Positions 37,473-50,107 of a stretch of 64,000 nucleotides of DNA are shown here, in pieces (positions within the stretch are counted from its first letter, which is position 1; each line of letters starts with the position of its first letter). A program made the position numbers and the translations under genes. Below the pieces are notes generated by a model that was given only the letters and a program-made list of their open reading frames with translations, had not been told where the DNA came from and did not search any database. Location: positions 81,859,001 to 81,923,000 of the forward strand of contig CM075656.1 in assembly GCA_037953625.1 (NCBI GenBank), read 5' to 3'. The DNA is from Crotalaria pallida (Eukaryota > Streptophyta > Magnoliopsida > Fabales > Fabaceae).

Positions 37473-37857
37473 TGAGTAATATGTCAGATTGATCATCGAC
37501 TTTGTGAGTATCGATTAAATTAGTTCATGATATTATCGACATTCCAAATTATTCCCTGAGATAGTAAAATGTAAGTCACATCAATCCATGCTGTTAACGG
37601 TTCACAAATTCAGGACTAATTTGGCCGATGCTTATATTCTCATGAACTAATTTGACCAATAATAGTCAACGATCTTTCTTTGTTTTTTTTGCCAAAACAA
37701 GGTGGTTTTGGTCATTCCGTTAGTCCACGTTGAAAACCACCGACGGTCATTAACGACAGGGGCTAATGTAACTCATGTTTTCCTATCTCATGAACCAATT
37801 TGAAATTTTGAAAATCTCAAATGCTATATTGATTTGTGCTCAAACATATATTACTCA
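37473..37857. mobile_element. hAT-like MITE with perfect 8-bp target duplication
   Basis: The ends 'tgagtaatatgt' and 'atatattactca' are inverted repeats. The flanking octamer 'tatttgtt' is identical on both sides (37465-37472 and 37858-37865), as expected for hAT insertions. Interior phrases such as 'aattagttcatgatattatc' and their mirror recur. Non-coding, 385 bp. Confidence 0.8.
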
Positions 37858-37865
37858 TATTTGTT

Positions 37866-38831
37866 TATATGTATAATTTGTTGTTATTATTGGTAATGAT
37901 TTTATTTTCCTAGCTTTCTGTTTGGGTTATATTTGATTAGGAAGTAGGAACACAGAGTATAATTACCAAAGATTTAAAAAAAAATCACGAAAAGCTTATG
38001 AGAAATCTGTTGTGGGTACTATATTATCTCTATGTAGAGTAAACATAGGTTGTCAACTTGTCATGTCCCTAGCTCGTGTCTGAAATCTGAATACGAGGTT
38101 GATAGTAACTCCTTGGGAACCAAGGTTTGCTGAGATAAACACAAGATCCTAAAGCCTTGCTTTCAGATGCAAAAGGTCAGCCTTAAGGACAAAATTATCT
38201 TGGTTTGAAGCAAGACAAATTTTCAAAGTTTGAAGAAAAAACAATAATGATTGTTATTTGTTAAGACCTTTAGATGTAGAATCCCAGTTCCGGCTTCCAC
38301 CTTTTAGAAATTATAAGTTAATGACCATAAGCAAATTATATTCATGCATGTGACAGAATCTAAGGAACCTTGAAAGTTGATCACTTTTTAAGCAATTTCA
38401 TTTTGATTGACAAGGGATATCAAGTTTTTTACATTTTCTGGAGAAATTTGAAGCCTTCTAAAGTTCTCTGTTTTGTTAATCATCCAAAGCAGCATATTAG
38501 ATAAGTTAGAATTATGATGGTGTATGTATTAGTCATTCAGAAAAAAATAAAATAAAATGGGAATTCCCTTTCTTGAAATGTCAATTCTTAAAATTTCATT
38601 CAAACAAGTGGAATTAGAAGATACAGTGCCATAAATTCACCAAAATTCACCTTGTTGTCTTATAAAAAAAAAAGAAGTCATTACTCAATTCGAATTAACA
38701 TATTTTGAAACTCAAAGATTAGTTTATAATGAAATAATTAATAAGCAATTTACAATATGAAAAAATATACTCTACTTCGGTAGAGGAAATATCAGTTGTT
38801 ACTTAGAATAAAACTTCATTGATAAACATTG
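37866..38831. other. Intergenic, includes the 3' flank of the coiled-coil gene
   Basis: No exon or element recognised; the right end near 38831 should be 3' UTR of the next gene. Confidence 0.4.
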
Positions 38832-41800
38832 TTAATTCACATTGCGAGTAATCAATCCTTCAAATATAGCATAGAGGTCCTTGTTTTCTGACCCGAAAAT
38901 TTCATCAACTTTCTGTAATGTCTCCTGCAATTTTACACACACACATGACAATTATCTGAAACTTAGATTCATACTATCAAAAGGATAGGTGGTAAGAAGG
39001 GAAGGAAGCAGGAGGGTTACCTCTTTGGTTTGTTTCTGGGAATTCAGATCCTTAACATTTGTCAAAAATGCACCAAACTGCTCACTAGACAAACGGCTCC
39101 TAACAATAACAAACGGAATAGAAAATGAATGAAGGAACCAAATAGTTAAGTGTCAAGCACAAAACTTAACATTTGTGCTACCATGATTCAAAGACTAGGA
39201 AAGAACATTGAAAGCACTAATGATATAATTGAATGAACTTGACAAAAGTTTGAGACATTCATTGAAGCATGGGCAATTTCTATCCCCAAACCATGTTCAA
39301 ATTCAATAGACTTTGTTACATTATGTAATTAGAAGATATTATTTTGATTTAAGGAGCAAAATAATTTGAATCAACTTCATAAATTTTAAGGAAACAGCAT
39401 GAACAACGTGTTATGTATATGCCTATATACATGATTAACATACATCTACTGATATTGACATTGTTCACTGTTCAGTAGAACTTCAAGCTTATAGAAAACT
39501 ATGCAGTTCCATACTATTCTAAGAACAAATACAAGCATCATCACCTGACTTGGCGAAAGAACTCCTTTCCATCAACACGTGTTCTTCCTGAGACAGTAAA
39601 AAAGCAAATCTTATCAGCAGTGACTACATGAATCAAGCATTGCTTCCTTCATATGCATGAAAGATCCGAGAAAACAATCCACTACAAGCTGACTAAATAA
39701 AACATTTCTTGAAGCAATCTGCTAGCACAAATACGACAAAGCACGGATTTGAAAGCACTCACCAGTTTGTGATGCTGTGTCGGAGTTTGAAACCGAACCA
39801 CTTGAGGAAAACACTGAGGTCCTATCATCATAAATTCCTCTTGAGGATGAAAAGGAAATTGAATGCCGCCTAATTGGAGACACTGGTTTAGATGTTCTTC
39901 TTGTTGGGGATACTGAAGCAGACAGACTAGGAGGGGAGCCGGGTGGAGTGATGCGAGGCGTGCTAGTTTGAGATGCTAATAGAATATTATACGGTACTCG
40001 AGGTCTTGTCGCTGCAATATAGGAAATAGAAAAGAAATGCAAGAAAGATCAAGATACACAAGCATAATTATAGTTCACCTTTTGCAATATCAGACCAAGG
40101 AGGCGCAATCGGCAATCCTATCTGTTTAGGTAATACAAAATGGAACATTATGCAATTCCCTCATAGATGACAGTACTTACCATCAGATTCTTGATTTTCA
40201 GCAAAAGAATTTGCTGTTTCGGAAATATAGGCTCGCATTGAAGAAGATCTGGAAGGTGGTAATGAAGCATCATTATCTGCAACAAAATGAGAATCTATAT
40301 ATCAAAATCAATAATGAGAAAAACACAGTTTCAGGTCATCAACTTTAAGGGTTTGTTTTGCATGATAGGCAAGGCCAGGGCAATGAAAGGGGGGAAACTT
40401 AATAAGCTAGAAAAGTTTCCATCTCTTCCCCTCGCTCGCTCTCTCTCCCCCTTCTCTCAAACAGGCCCTCAATTGTTTTTTTGTTAATCCGTCTGAATGC
40501 AATTCAAGAAGTTGCATCCAATCGTTGCATGCAGCACATTCACAGTAAAACTAAAATACCATATTCTAGAATTCCTGATCAAATATTATGCCATAACTAA
40601 ACTAATTACTAAGCAATTTTCAGTATTGTTTGTTGCAAGTTGGAGAGATCGTCTCAGAGATCAGAGATGTAATGTTCAAAGAGAGAAAGCCACACTCCTA
40701 TGCAGGTTTTGCAGACTGGCTGACCCCTTTGCAGGAAAAAGTGATTCTGTGACCTGTGTAATGTATCTATCATGTCTTAAGGAAAATAATATGACAAAAT
40801 CCTAACTACCATCGATTTTATCTGCTAATATCAATAATTTAAACCGCTATAAACACAATATGTGCTGGTGCAAGCATCAAATTGATAATCCACTGATTGC
40901 ATATTCAAAGGACAAAAGTGTTGTAATGCGCTTAAAGGCTCATAACATAAAATAAATGAAGTAAATTGCAAAAAGAAAAAAATGTAATTTACATATAGGG
41001 CTCCAAAGAATCAACAAAATGCAGGTAGCAAAGATGAGATGAATGGCATACACAAGTTGAAACTTGAAAGTACCTCCTCCAGGCTGAGATGCGGAAGTGA
41101 TACTTGCTTGACTTTGTAATTTAGCAACAATATCTTGAGCTCCTCCTCCCTATGCCAAACCTCAGTAAAATCAAATGTTACATCCGGCAATACCCTCAAA
41201 ACAAATACTGTAGCATATTTAGCTAGGAGTCTAGGACTAATACTATCATAGACAATTAAGACATGATTATAAATATTCTATTTCAGCAAGACTGATAATT
41301 TAGACAAAGATCACAAAGAACTTCTTAATCACAGGGAACATCATCATAATCGTCTAATTTTGATGCAATGTCATGTAAGGTTGTTTATACCATCAAGGCA
41401 TCAACTCATCACACATTTTCACTTGAAAGTTAAACTTGCAATTATGAGAGGTAAAAATCATTTAAAATGAACTAAAACTAATTAATAATAGTAATAAGGG
41501 AAATGTTATATTAACAAGTGTCTTAAGAACATTCTTTTAACGTAGAAAAAATGAAAATGTTATATTGGGAAACAATGTATTTTGTACTTCGAAAACTAAT
41601 GGATGTTATTTTTGAAACATAAAAACTTCTTTTTATTGTAATTTTTTAATCATTTCCTTAATATAATCCTAATCATAAGGATTGGTGATTTAAAAATGCA
41701 CACAAAACAAAATAGCAATAGTAACAGTAACGTACAGAATTTTCTTCATCCTCTTGAAGTGATTGCATAAGCGTCTTTTTGAAAACCTCCAACTGCATGC

Positions 41801-42898
41801 ATTTACATTAAAAACACATTAGCCCAACATTGACCCACATTCCCTATAGTAACAGTAGTTATTACTTATTATACTGTACATTGGAGTTTAAATAGAATTG
41901 CTAAATCAAGTTAACTATTGTTAAGGTTAAGTCTCCAGTAATGAATGATGATATTAAAAGAAAATGGTCTCCAGGAATGAACTATTTATAATGCAGAGTT
42001 ATCTGAATGAGTGCCATCTTTCATGACAACTTTACACTTTATTTTATAAAGTTCTGAAACTTTATATTATAAATCAAAGTTTTTTTTTTCGCATGATAGA
42101 ATATTTACTCTACATTACACTACAATGCACTTAAACACTAACAACTGTGAAAGTTTTTCTAAGGGAAAAAGCAGACAATATATATACAGCTAAAGAACCA
42201 TTTAACACTAACAACTATGAAAGTTTTCCTTAGGGAAAAAGCAAGCAATATGCCGCTAAAGAACCATCAAACATGAAGATACCCAAGGTTTGAACTTGGA
42301 ATCTCAAACGGTCAAACCTCAAAGTCTTAAAACACATGATGACTTGAGCTACATACATGGACGTCAAAGTTTTAGTTATCTCACACTCACACCAGTAACA
42401 TTTTTGTTACTGGTTTATGAACTTCTTTTAGTATTTGGGCCCACTTATTCTAATGGCTGAGTAATTAATTTGCACCTTGGAGACATCTCTGCTGAGCTTT
42501 CTCACAGAATTAGAGAGGGAAGCATTCTCCTTCACCAAGCTCTCCTGCAATCACAAACAAAAAATTTAACATAATTTAAACATGGTCAATTTCCAAACGA
42601 ACCGCGTATTCAGTGAGGCGGTTCGGACCTTATCTTGGTCTGCTTGGGTGAGCCTTTCGGCGGCTTCAGATATGGCATTCTGGAGAGACTCCACCTGAGC
42701 CTGAAGCTGCGCCACCACGCTGTCCTTGTCTGCGAGCTCCTCACGTAAAGCCGAGGATTCCGATTGGAGCTCGCTGACACGAGTGGACAGTGCAATAGAC
42801 ATGATCTTTCGAGCAACATCGAGTTGCTCGAAAGGATCAGATGGTAAGACTTGCACCAATTCCTCAGGAAGACTAGACTCATTCATCACCACCAGCAT
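38832..42898 (-). CDS. Coiled-coil protein of the At4g15545 family
   Basis: A conserved plant protein of unknown biochemical role. Exons: 42898-42629, 42544-42476, 41792-41736, 41149-41074, 40276-40181, 40011-39763, 39587-39545, 39099-39021, 38924-38832; 1032 nt, 343 aa, phases agree throughout. Residues 1-30 hold the conserved LPSDPFEQLDVARKIMSIAL segment. A coiled coil runs to about residue 130 (STRVSELQSESSALREELAD...). A Ser/Pro-rich middle contains TPRITPPGSPPSLSASVSP and RRHSISFSSSRG, likely phosphorylated. The C-terminal block RTRVDGKEFFRQVRSRLSSE, then SEQFGAFLTNVKDLN and YAIFEGLITRNVN, is nearly invariant in the family. No membrane segment or signal peptide. The family is certain; the function is not. 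Confidence 0.94.
42131..42268. repeat. Imperfect tandem duplication (~70 bp x 2) in an intron
   Basis: 'aacactaacaactgtgaaag' at about 42134 recurs as 'aacactaacaactatgaaag' at about 42204, followed in both by 'agggaaaaagca' and 'gctaaagaacca'. It lies within intron 2 of the At4g15545-like gene. Confidence 0.8.
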
Positions 42899-43948
42899 TG
42901 TCTTCTTTCTTTTTTTTAATTTGTTCGTTATAATATTTTGTATAGTGTAAGTTTTTTTTAAGTTTTTAATTTTGGATTATTATTGGTTTGTTTTATGTTG
43001 GAATTTATGTGGTAAGAATGAATTATTATGATATAAGAGTTGTTGTTTTGTTAGTGATTTGTAGAGGGAGAGGTAGTAAAAAGAACGGTTGAAACATGCA
43101 TGAGAGATTGAGATGGATAGAGAAGTGTAATGGAACAAGCTTTATCTTCATTTTTTGTCTTATTTCTTATGAATTTCTTTGATGTCAAGATATGTGGCTT
43201 GATGAGATTTGGGTATGGATAGAACTTGGAAGATTTGACAAAAAGAGACTAGTGGTTGTCATCTCTACAGCATTTCTAGTTCAAAACCGAGTATGGGATT
43301 AATGACTTTCAAAATTCAAATGCAAGGTAATATATGGACATGTCATATTTTACGATATATAAAATGTGCTATTGATCATTCAAAGATAACAATGGTTATA
43401 AAGTTATAGTCATTTCTATAAAAATATATATCAATAAATAATAAGTCTCTCAAAATTTAAAATGATTACTATATAATGTAACTTTTAGTTCTTAAAAAAT
43501 TTGCATGACCAAAAAAAATTCCTGCAGAAAACAATATGATGATTAATTGATTATTTTAAACTTTCAAAAGCTATTTGGTTGGTCATCGGTATTCGGTAAT
43601 CCAATAAGAGTTCATATAATACAAGTCAAGGAGAGTTCATAGTTGGAGTCATGCTGGAGTGGGTGCTTCATTATTGCAATGTTACCAGATGAGCGCTGTA
43701 AGTCTTAGTGAATTACTTAAATGTTCTTACAATAATAGTTAAAAGTACATTTTGTTAAGTTTTTTAAAAATAGAAAAAAATAACGAAATTTTTAGCTTTT
43801 CTTTTTTTAAAATATCAAAAATTACATTTTTCAATATTTTTCAACTATATATAACTTTTTAACAAGTATCTTAAAAATATTTTAAAAACACTTGTTAACA
43901 TTTTTCTTCATTGAATGTATGCATGGGATGTGGGCCACAAAGAATTAA
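42899..43948. other. Upstream region of the coiled-coil gene
   Basis: Presumed promoter and leader read leftwards, then intergenic sequence. No element recognised. Confidence 0.4.
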
Positions 43949-44452
43949 GGTTTAACTATGACACAAGTACTTGAAGTTTGAGATATTTTTGTTAGATACC
44001 CTTATACTTTTTTTTTTCAATGTCTGACTCCCCGAAGTTACTCTTGGGTTTGTCATATACCCCTACTACCAATTCTGGCTAATTTTGATGACATATAACA
44101 TTAGAATCCTAATCAGACGCAGAACGTTGGTCATGTGGTGCCGCGTAATGTCACACGGCCGAAGACAAACTCTCTCTTCAATTTTTTTATTTTTTTATTT
44201 AACTAAAAATATATAAATATTAAGTTTTTTTAGTTTAATTTAAAAAATGATCTTCGCCCACGGGACACAAGGTGCTTAACCTCCTGCGTCTGATCGGAAT
44301 TCCGATGTTACATGTCAGCAAAATTTGCCAAAATTGGTAATAGGGGTATATGACAAACTCAAAAGTAACTTCGGGGAGTCAAACATTGAAAAAAAATAAT
44401 GGTATTTGACAAAAGTACCCCAAACTTTAGGGACGTGTGACATAATTAAGCC
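43949..44452. mobile_element. MULE-type MITE with ~165-bp TIRs
   Basis: Left end 'ggtttaactatgacacaagt', right end 'acgtgtgacataattaagcc'. The long arms include 'gactccccgaagttactctt' against 'aaaagtaacttcggggagtc' and reach 'cagacgcag' / 'ctgcgtctg' in the middle. The flanks 'aagaattaa' (43940-43948) and 'aagaatcaa' (44453-44461) match 8 of 9, the Mutator target size. Non-coding. Confidence 0.8.
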
Positions 44453-44501
44453 AAGAATCAACTCAACCACAAAAGTAATGACATTATAGGCATGGGCGCA
44501 T

Positions 44502-45458
44502 GGCAATTAGTCCCCAAACCCCCCTTCTTATCCCCCAAACCCCATTTTAAATGAGAAATGTTCATATTGCCCTTTATTATTCAAAAAAAAAACCAAAAAA
44601 AAAAAGAAAGAAACCCCAAAACCCCAAACCCCAATATCCAAAACTCCAAACTCCATCCATTCACCATCTCACAAACCCTTCTTTCTTCTTCTACCATCAA
44701 ACCTCCCTCACTCAAAAAAAAAAAACCCCTCCAAAAAGACAAGTTTTTTTCCTCCTTCACTTTCAAAAGGAGTATCAATGGGCATTTCATACTTGTATGT
44801 TGAAGGTAAAATTCATGTTTTTTATTTTTTTACGCTACTGTGCAAATTCTGACAATCCAGTCACGGGTATGTCGGAAATTTTTAGGTAGTTTTTTTAAAG
44901 AGTTTTCCGACATATATATGTCGGAATTTTTCTAATAAAAAAAATAAAACACTGTGTAAATTTATGATACCTCGTGTCGGAAATTTAAAATTCCGACATT
45001 GGTTCGTCGGAATTTTACAATGCCAAAATTAAAAAAAAAACAAACAAACACTAACAATGAAGAGAAGACAAATGAGTTTGCTTAAAATATAACAAATGAA
45101 CAAAAAAAGCTACTAAAAAATGAAAATCTAACTTCAAACAGCCTATTAATCACCTAACCTAAATAAACCCTAAACAAAAAAGAAAACCCAAAAGAAAAAA
45201 AAAGAAGAGGAAAGTGAAGGAAGCGGCGGCAGCGGTGAGAAGAACGACGGTGGGAGTTGAACGGTGAGAAAGGAGGGAATGTGAAGGAAGAAGAAGAAGA
45301 ACGTGAGGAAGGAAGGAGAGAGTTGAAACGGTTTTGGTATGTGCTTTGTGAAATGAAAAGGAAATTAATATAATGGGGGGTTTAAAGGAGGGTAGTTTTG
45401 GTATTATTGATAAAAGTGGGGTTTGGGAGATAAAAGTGGAGTTTGAGGACTAATTGCC
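44502..45458. mobile_element. Non-autonomous MULE related to the 46461-51292 element
   Basis: The ends 'ggcaattagtcc' and 'ggactaattgcc' are exact inverted repeats, continued by imperfect 'cccaaacccc' repeats. The flanks 'tgggcgcat' and 'tgtgcgcat' match 8 of 9. The interior has the same order as the autonomous MULE's left end: C-rich 'ccccaaacc' repeats, a pyrimidine-rich leader, a possible donor ('ttgaag/gtaaaa'), then a cluster of 'gtcggaa' and 'ttccgac' words. No transposase. Confidence 0.8.
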
Positions 45459-46460
45459 TGTGCGCATGACAGAGGATGACTTTGGGCCGTGTGGTTTTTG
45501 AAAATATCAGCCCCACACTTTCATTAAAATTGGTTCAAATTTAGAGCGGCTTTAATTAAAATAAAATAAAAAAGTGAGACTCAAATTCATTCTATTGAGT
45601 TCAAAAAAATTTGTAGGTAACCCATAATCTATAATAAATTGTTTAGCTAATAGAGTTGCATGATATAAAGTGCAAAAGTTCGGGTTCGATTTCTGACAGT
45701 TACACAATTTTCTCCTTCCTCTTCCTTGTCAAAAAATTTATCTATAAAAAACTAGGTCCCATTATTTTTATGTATTTTTCAAAATTATTTTTCAATATAT
45801 TAAAAATAAAATATATTAAGTACATTCTACTTCAAACAACATATAAAAATTTAAAAAATTAAAACATAACTTTACCAAAATATATTAGTTTAACTCGACT
45901 TTTTAACTATTATTATAATGAAAATTATTTAATTTTTTACACTAGTGTGGGTTCGGAGCAAGGGTACTTACAAACCCAAGATTGCTCCGCCCTCGTCTTT
46001 TTAAAAGCATATTTAGGTTTGGGTTTTCATAAACACAATCAAAGTGGATTTTTCCCCATCAAAATCAGATCGGAGTCAAACCGATAGCTGTGCGTACGAG
46101 TTTAATTGTTATTCCTATGTCTCTAGCACAACATAGTACACTTAGGTTCATCAAACACATTTGGTAGATGATTAAGTTCTTGAAGCATAATCTCAAGGGT
46201 TGAGTTTGATTATTGTCATGTGTATGGAAAAATGTTGTTTTGATTGGGGCAAAATTCACTTCGGTGATCTCCATGTCTTAAAAGGGATTTGTCTTCGGCT
46301 ATCGAGTAGAGGATACCCTATATGAGAAATGAATCCTTTCAAGCGAAGAAATAATTGAAGAGTATTAAGTGGTACATCCAACCGTCTATTCTTGATGCAT
46401 CGGGAAAAGAAAAAACATCACTTGGGTTGGGCTTTTTTAGTTGAGTACCTAATGTCGGAC
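45459..46460. other. Gap between two MULEs
   Basis: Contains a tRNA-like remnant at about 45630-45710 (B-box-like 'cgggttcgatttc') and the SINE remnant listed at 46143. No gene. Confidence 0.45.
46143..46320 (+). mobile_element. Diverged tRNA-derived SINE
   Basis: It follows the order of 25680-25860: 'tttggtagatgattaagttc', 'atggaaaaatgttgttttga', 'cacttcggtgatctccatg' and 'cttcggctatcgag...ggatacc'. The B box is eroded. Confidence 0.6.
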
Positions 46461-47042
46461 GACCTTTAGTCTACAAACCCCATTGTTTATCCTACAAACC
46501 CCATTTTAATGGGGAAATGTCAAGTTTACCCTTACACATTAAAAAAAAAGGAAATTCTACAAACCCCAAAACCACAAACCCCAAACAAACCACAAACCCC
46601 ACCTCTCCATCACCTTTTCACCTTCTTTCACTCCAAGAAAACCCCATAACCCATGCAACCTTTCACCTTCTTTCGTTCTCCATCAAAACTCCTCTCTTTC
46701 TATCTCTCTCTACTCTTTCTACTCTTTTCTAAAGCCAAAAAATCATTGAGGCATACATTTTGCTGACACAAACGTTCCTAAATCAGTCCCAAGTTGTTTC
46801 ATTGCACATTATAGAAGGTAACATACATCCCAGCCGTTTCTTTTTTTTTTCGTTACTGTTTCATTTCCGACTCATTATTGTCGGAATAATCTAAATTCCG
46901 ATACGGGTGTATTGGAATTCTTTTTTCATATGTGTAGTTTATTTTCGATAATGTGTTGTCGGAAAATTCACATTTCCGAAATATATGTCTCGGAATATAT
47001 TTAATTGAGTATATTTTTTTATGTTACTGTAGTTACGCTATC

Positions 47043-49362
47043 ATGGATGGTGCAATGGATGATGATAAGTTTAATCATCTTCAATTAGAAGTTGTTGACT
47101 TCTCTGACCATGGGTATGCTTTTCACTATGATAAACCCTTTGCAACTCGTGACGAGTTGGTGAATTTTGTTAAGGAGGTTGGAAGAGGACAAGGATTTTT
47201 GTTGAAGATTGCAAGGTCTGATTATGGAACAAGAGATAGGGTTATCTTGAGTTGTGAAAGGGCCGGTGTATTTGTTCCTAATAAGATATCGAAAGGGAAG
47301 AACATAACGGGTTCCAAGAAATGCAACTGTCCATTCATCATTTACGCTAAGCCGACTGAAAAAGGGGGACCATGGGGACTAGATGTAAAATGTGGAAAAC
47401 ACAACCATCCTCCTTATTATTCACTTTTGGGACATGGGACTGCTAGCTCTCTTAATCAAGAAGAAAAAGCCTTTGTTCAAGATCTCCCAAAAAGTGGTGT
47501 GAAGGCAAACAGGGTCATGACAACGTTGAAGGATCGACATCCGAAAAATGTCTCCACAATTCGCAACATTTACAATGAACGGAAGCGTTATCGATTGAAT
47601 ATTCGAATGCCTAGGACAGAGATGCAGCATCTCTTGAAGTTATTAAACGATAACGGTTACGATACTTGGCATACCACATGTGAAGGCAACGTGGTGGAGA
47701 ATATGTTCTTTGTGCACCCAACCTCCATAAAATTGCTGCGTAATTTCAGTATTGTATTGGCCATAGATTCCACATACAAAACCAATAGATACAAGATGCC
47801 CTTGATCGAGATTGTCGGGCAGACTTCCACTTGGAAGACATTTACAGTTGCCTTTTGTTTCACCTCGGATGAGAGAAAAGAAACATATGTGTGGGCACTA
47901 GAGAGGGTGCGAAATCTGATTCGAAGGCCTAGTGATTATCCAAAAGTCATAGTCACAGACATGGATGGTGCACTAGTTGGAGCTGTGGAAGATATTTTTC
48001 CCGGTGCAGCACATTTATTGTGTCAATACCACATAAAATGTAATGTCAGAGGAAGGTGCAAGGCGTACTTTCGAGACCTTGACAAGGAGAAGTTAATAAT
48101 GGAAGGTTTTGAAAATGTTGTTCATTGTAGGTTCATTGAAAATTACCAAGATTGTGTTGACATATTTGTACAAAGATGTGGTGATAAAAGCAGTGATTTC
48201 GTGAAATACGTTGAAGACACGTACCTAAACCCTTGGAAGGAGAGGTTTGTGGATGCTTGGATTGACCATCACATGCACATTGGTAACACCACAACAAACA
48301 GGTATATTTATTTGTAATTTTATATATTCTTATGTATTTATGCGACATTTTTTTCCATCTATTTATGTGTATTAATGTCATAATAGGGTGGAAGGTGCCC
48401 ATTCCACATTCAAGAGTATGTTAGCCGACAACAAAGGTGACATAGCTACATGTTTCGACTGTATACACCGGTTGGTGACTACTCAACACATCGCGATTGA
48501 GGCATCATTTGAACAAAGCAAAGTTCGGGTGGAGCACAGGGTAAATGTACCGTTGTTTAAAAATTTGTTGTATAGCATCTCAAGGGAAGGTTTATCACTT
48601 ATTTATAACCAGGCCAAGGGTACTGGTAATGTTTGTGATTGTAAGATCAGAACGACACATGGGTTGCCATGCCGATGCGAGATTGCAGAATACAAAAGGT
48701 TGGGACAACCCATTCCTCTAAGTTCTGTTCATTCGTTCTGGCAAACTTTGACAATGGTTGAGAAGATCAAGGAAGATGAGGATGGGAATCGTGGTGAAAC
48801 TCCAAATAGACAGATGCTTTGGAATGAGTTTAATAATATATACGATGAGTCTAACCCCGATGTGAAGAAGAGGCTCTTGGAAAAGTTCAGCGAGATTGTC
48901 AAACCAGATACCACCAACCTTCAGCCGCCCAAGGTACCGGTTTCAACAAAGGGGCGCAAGAGTGCCAAGGACAACTCCACTAAGCGCGAGCCTTCTTACT
49001 TTGAACATATGGAGAAAGAACTGAATGATTCATTGACTCAACAATTAAGAGAAGGATCGCAACCTTCCCAACCATCACAATCTTCGCAAAATTATAAGAA
49101 GACAAATAGTTCACAAACATCTAGGAAGAGTACTTGTAATTCAAACGCGTTTCAACCACATGGTATTTGGGAACCGTATATCGATGAGGTGCGCGACGTT
49201 GAGGGGGATGGAAATTGTGGCTTTCGTGCAATATCAATGCACCGTTTCGGAAGGGAAGATGACCACAACTTAATCAGATTAGATTTGATCAAAGAAATGA
49301 AAGATCACCGAGACCTGTATATTCCCTTTTGGGTTGAATCAAAGAGTATGATGCTAGGATGA
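47043..49362 (+). CDS. MULE transposase with C-terminal OTU-like protease domain (frame-broken at the end)
   Basis: Cut-and-paste transposase. Exon 1 is 47043-48301, intron 48302-48386, exon 2 48387-49362, giving 744 aa before a stop. The start ATG follows a splice acceptor ('ttactgtag'), so a leader exon near the TIR is likely. Order of domains: FAR1/WRKY-GCM1-like zinc-binding region (SKKCNCPFIIYA ... KHNH, about residues 95-125); DDE catalytic core with D242 (AIDSTYKTN), D306 (VTDMDG) and E422 (NRVEGAHSTFKS); SWIM-type finger from C503 (CDCKIRTTHGLPCRC); a Ser/Gln-rich linker; then an OTU motif EGDGNCGFRAIS with Cys at 697. After residue 744 the frame stops, while the rest of the OTU-like sequence continues in another frame from 49359. 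The stop probably reflects a one-base indel. Confidence 0.9.
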
Positions 49363-49625
49363 ATAGTCTACATGCACCTGTAGGTTTTGTTGGAGTGGAC
49401 AAGTGGTTGCTCCTTCCAGATATGGGGGACATGATCACTTCTAGATACAATGTGGTATTTGTTTCTATACCTAGTCAAACCATCGGTGAATGCATCACGT
49501 TTCTCCCACTCCACTCGGCACCTCCTGCAAAGATAACTGTTTGGGCAGTTGGGCGTAATGTTTTGAAAAATCATTTTGTTCAGGTATCATTGATAACTCA
49601 GGATTATTTATATTGCTTTTGTTGA
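49359..49625 (+). pseudogene. Out-of-frame continuation of the OTU domain
   Basis: This frame encodes MNSLHAPVGFVGVDKWLLLP followed by DMGDMITSRYNVVFVSI and a ...TFLPLHSAP segment, which fits the C-terminal half of OTU domains in plant MULE proteins. It overlaps the stop of the transposase frame by four bases, in a different frame, so the two are parts of one ancestral gene. A possible donor follows at 'gttcag/gtatc'. Confidence 0.7.
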
Positions 49626-49663
49626 TGAGTAAGTTCGTTTTCGTAATTAGTTCGTTTTCGTAA

Positions 49664-50107
49664 TTATTTCATTTTTATGATATCAGCAGCAACGGAAGTA
49701 ACAGGTGGTGTTGATGGCGGAGGCGATGCCTCGATAGGTGATGTTTGTGCTTGAGGTTCACCTTCGGGTGTCACTTGAGGTTGATGTTCCGGGGTCGCTT
49801 TAGGTGAGGTTTGCACTTGAGGTTCAGTTTCCGGGGCCGCTTGAGGTGATATTTGTGGGGCCAGTTGAGATGATGTTTGCACTTGAGGTTCAGGTTCCGG
49901 GGCCACCTGAGATGATGTTTGCATTTGAGGTTCAGGCTCCGGGTCCGCTTGAGATGATTTTCCAATGGGATTAAGCGCCGCGGCCTTTTCCCTCCTATTT
50001 GATGCAGTGGGTCGTCTCCTCTTCTCCTCTTCTTCTGCCTCTTTTCGTTTACGTTCTGCTTCTTGTTCTGCTCGCACAGTTTCAGCTGTACGTTTCGTTC
50101 TAGTCAT
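49664..50107 (-). CDS. Second ORF of the MULE, convergent to the transposase
   Basis: A 147-codon frame. The N-terminus is highly charged (RAEQEAERKRKEAEEEEKRR), predicting a helix or coiled coil with a nuclear-signal-like basic patch. The rest is a Pro/Gln/Glu repeat with units such as QVQTSSQLAPQ and QVQTSPKATPE repeating about every 10-20 residues. The ATG directly follows an acceptor ('aaatttcag/at'), and a matching donor lies at 50913 ('gtaaag/gtgaga'), so transcription probably begins in the right TIR. Function unknown; the position, but not the sequence, recalls mudrB of MuDR. Confidence 0.55.
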   Translation of the reverse strand: MTRTKRTAETVRAEQEAERKRKEAEEEEKRRRPTASNRREKAAALNPIGKSSQADPEPEPQMQTSSQVAPEPEPQVQTSSQLAPQISPQAAPETEPQVQTSPKATPEHQPQVTPEGEPQAQTSPIEASPPPSTPPVTSVAADIIKMK

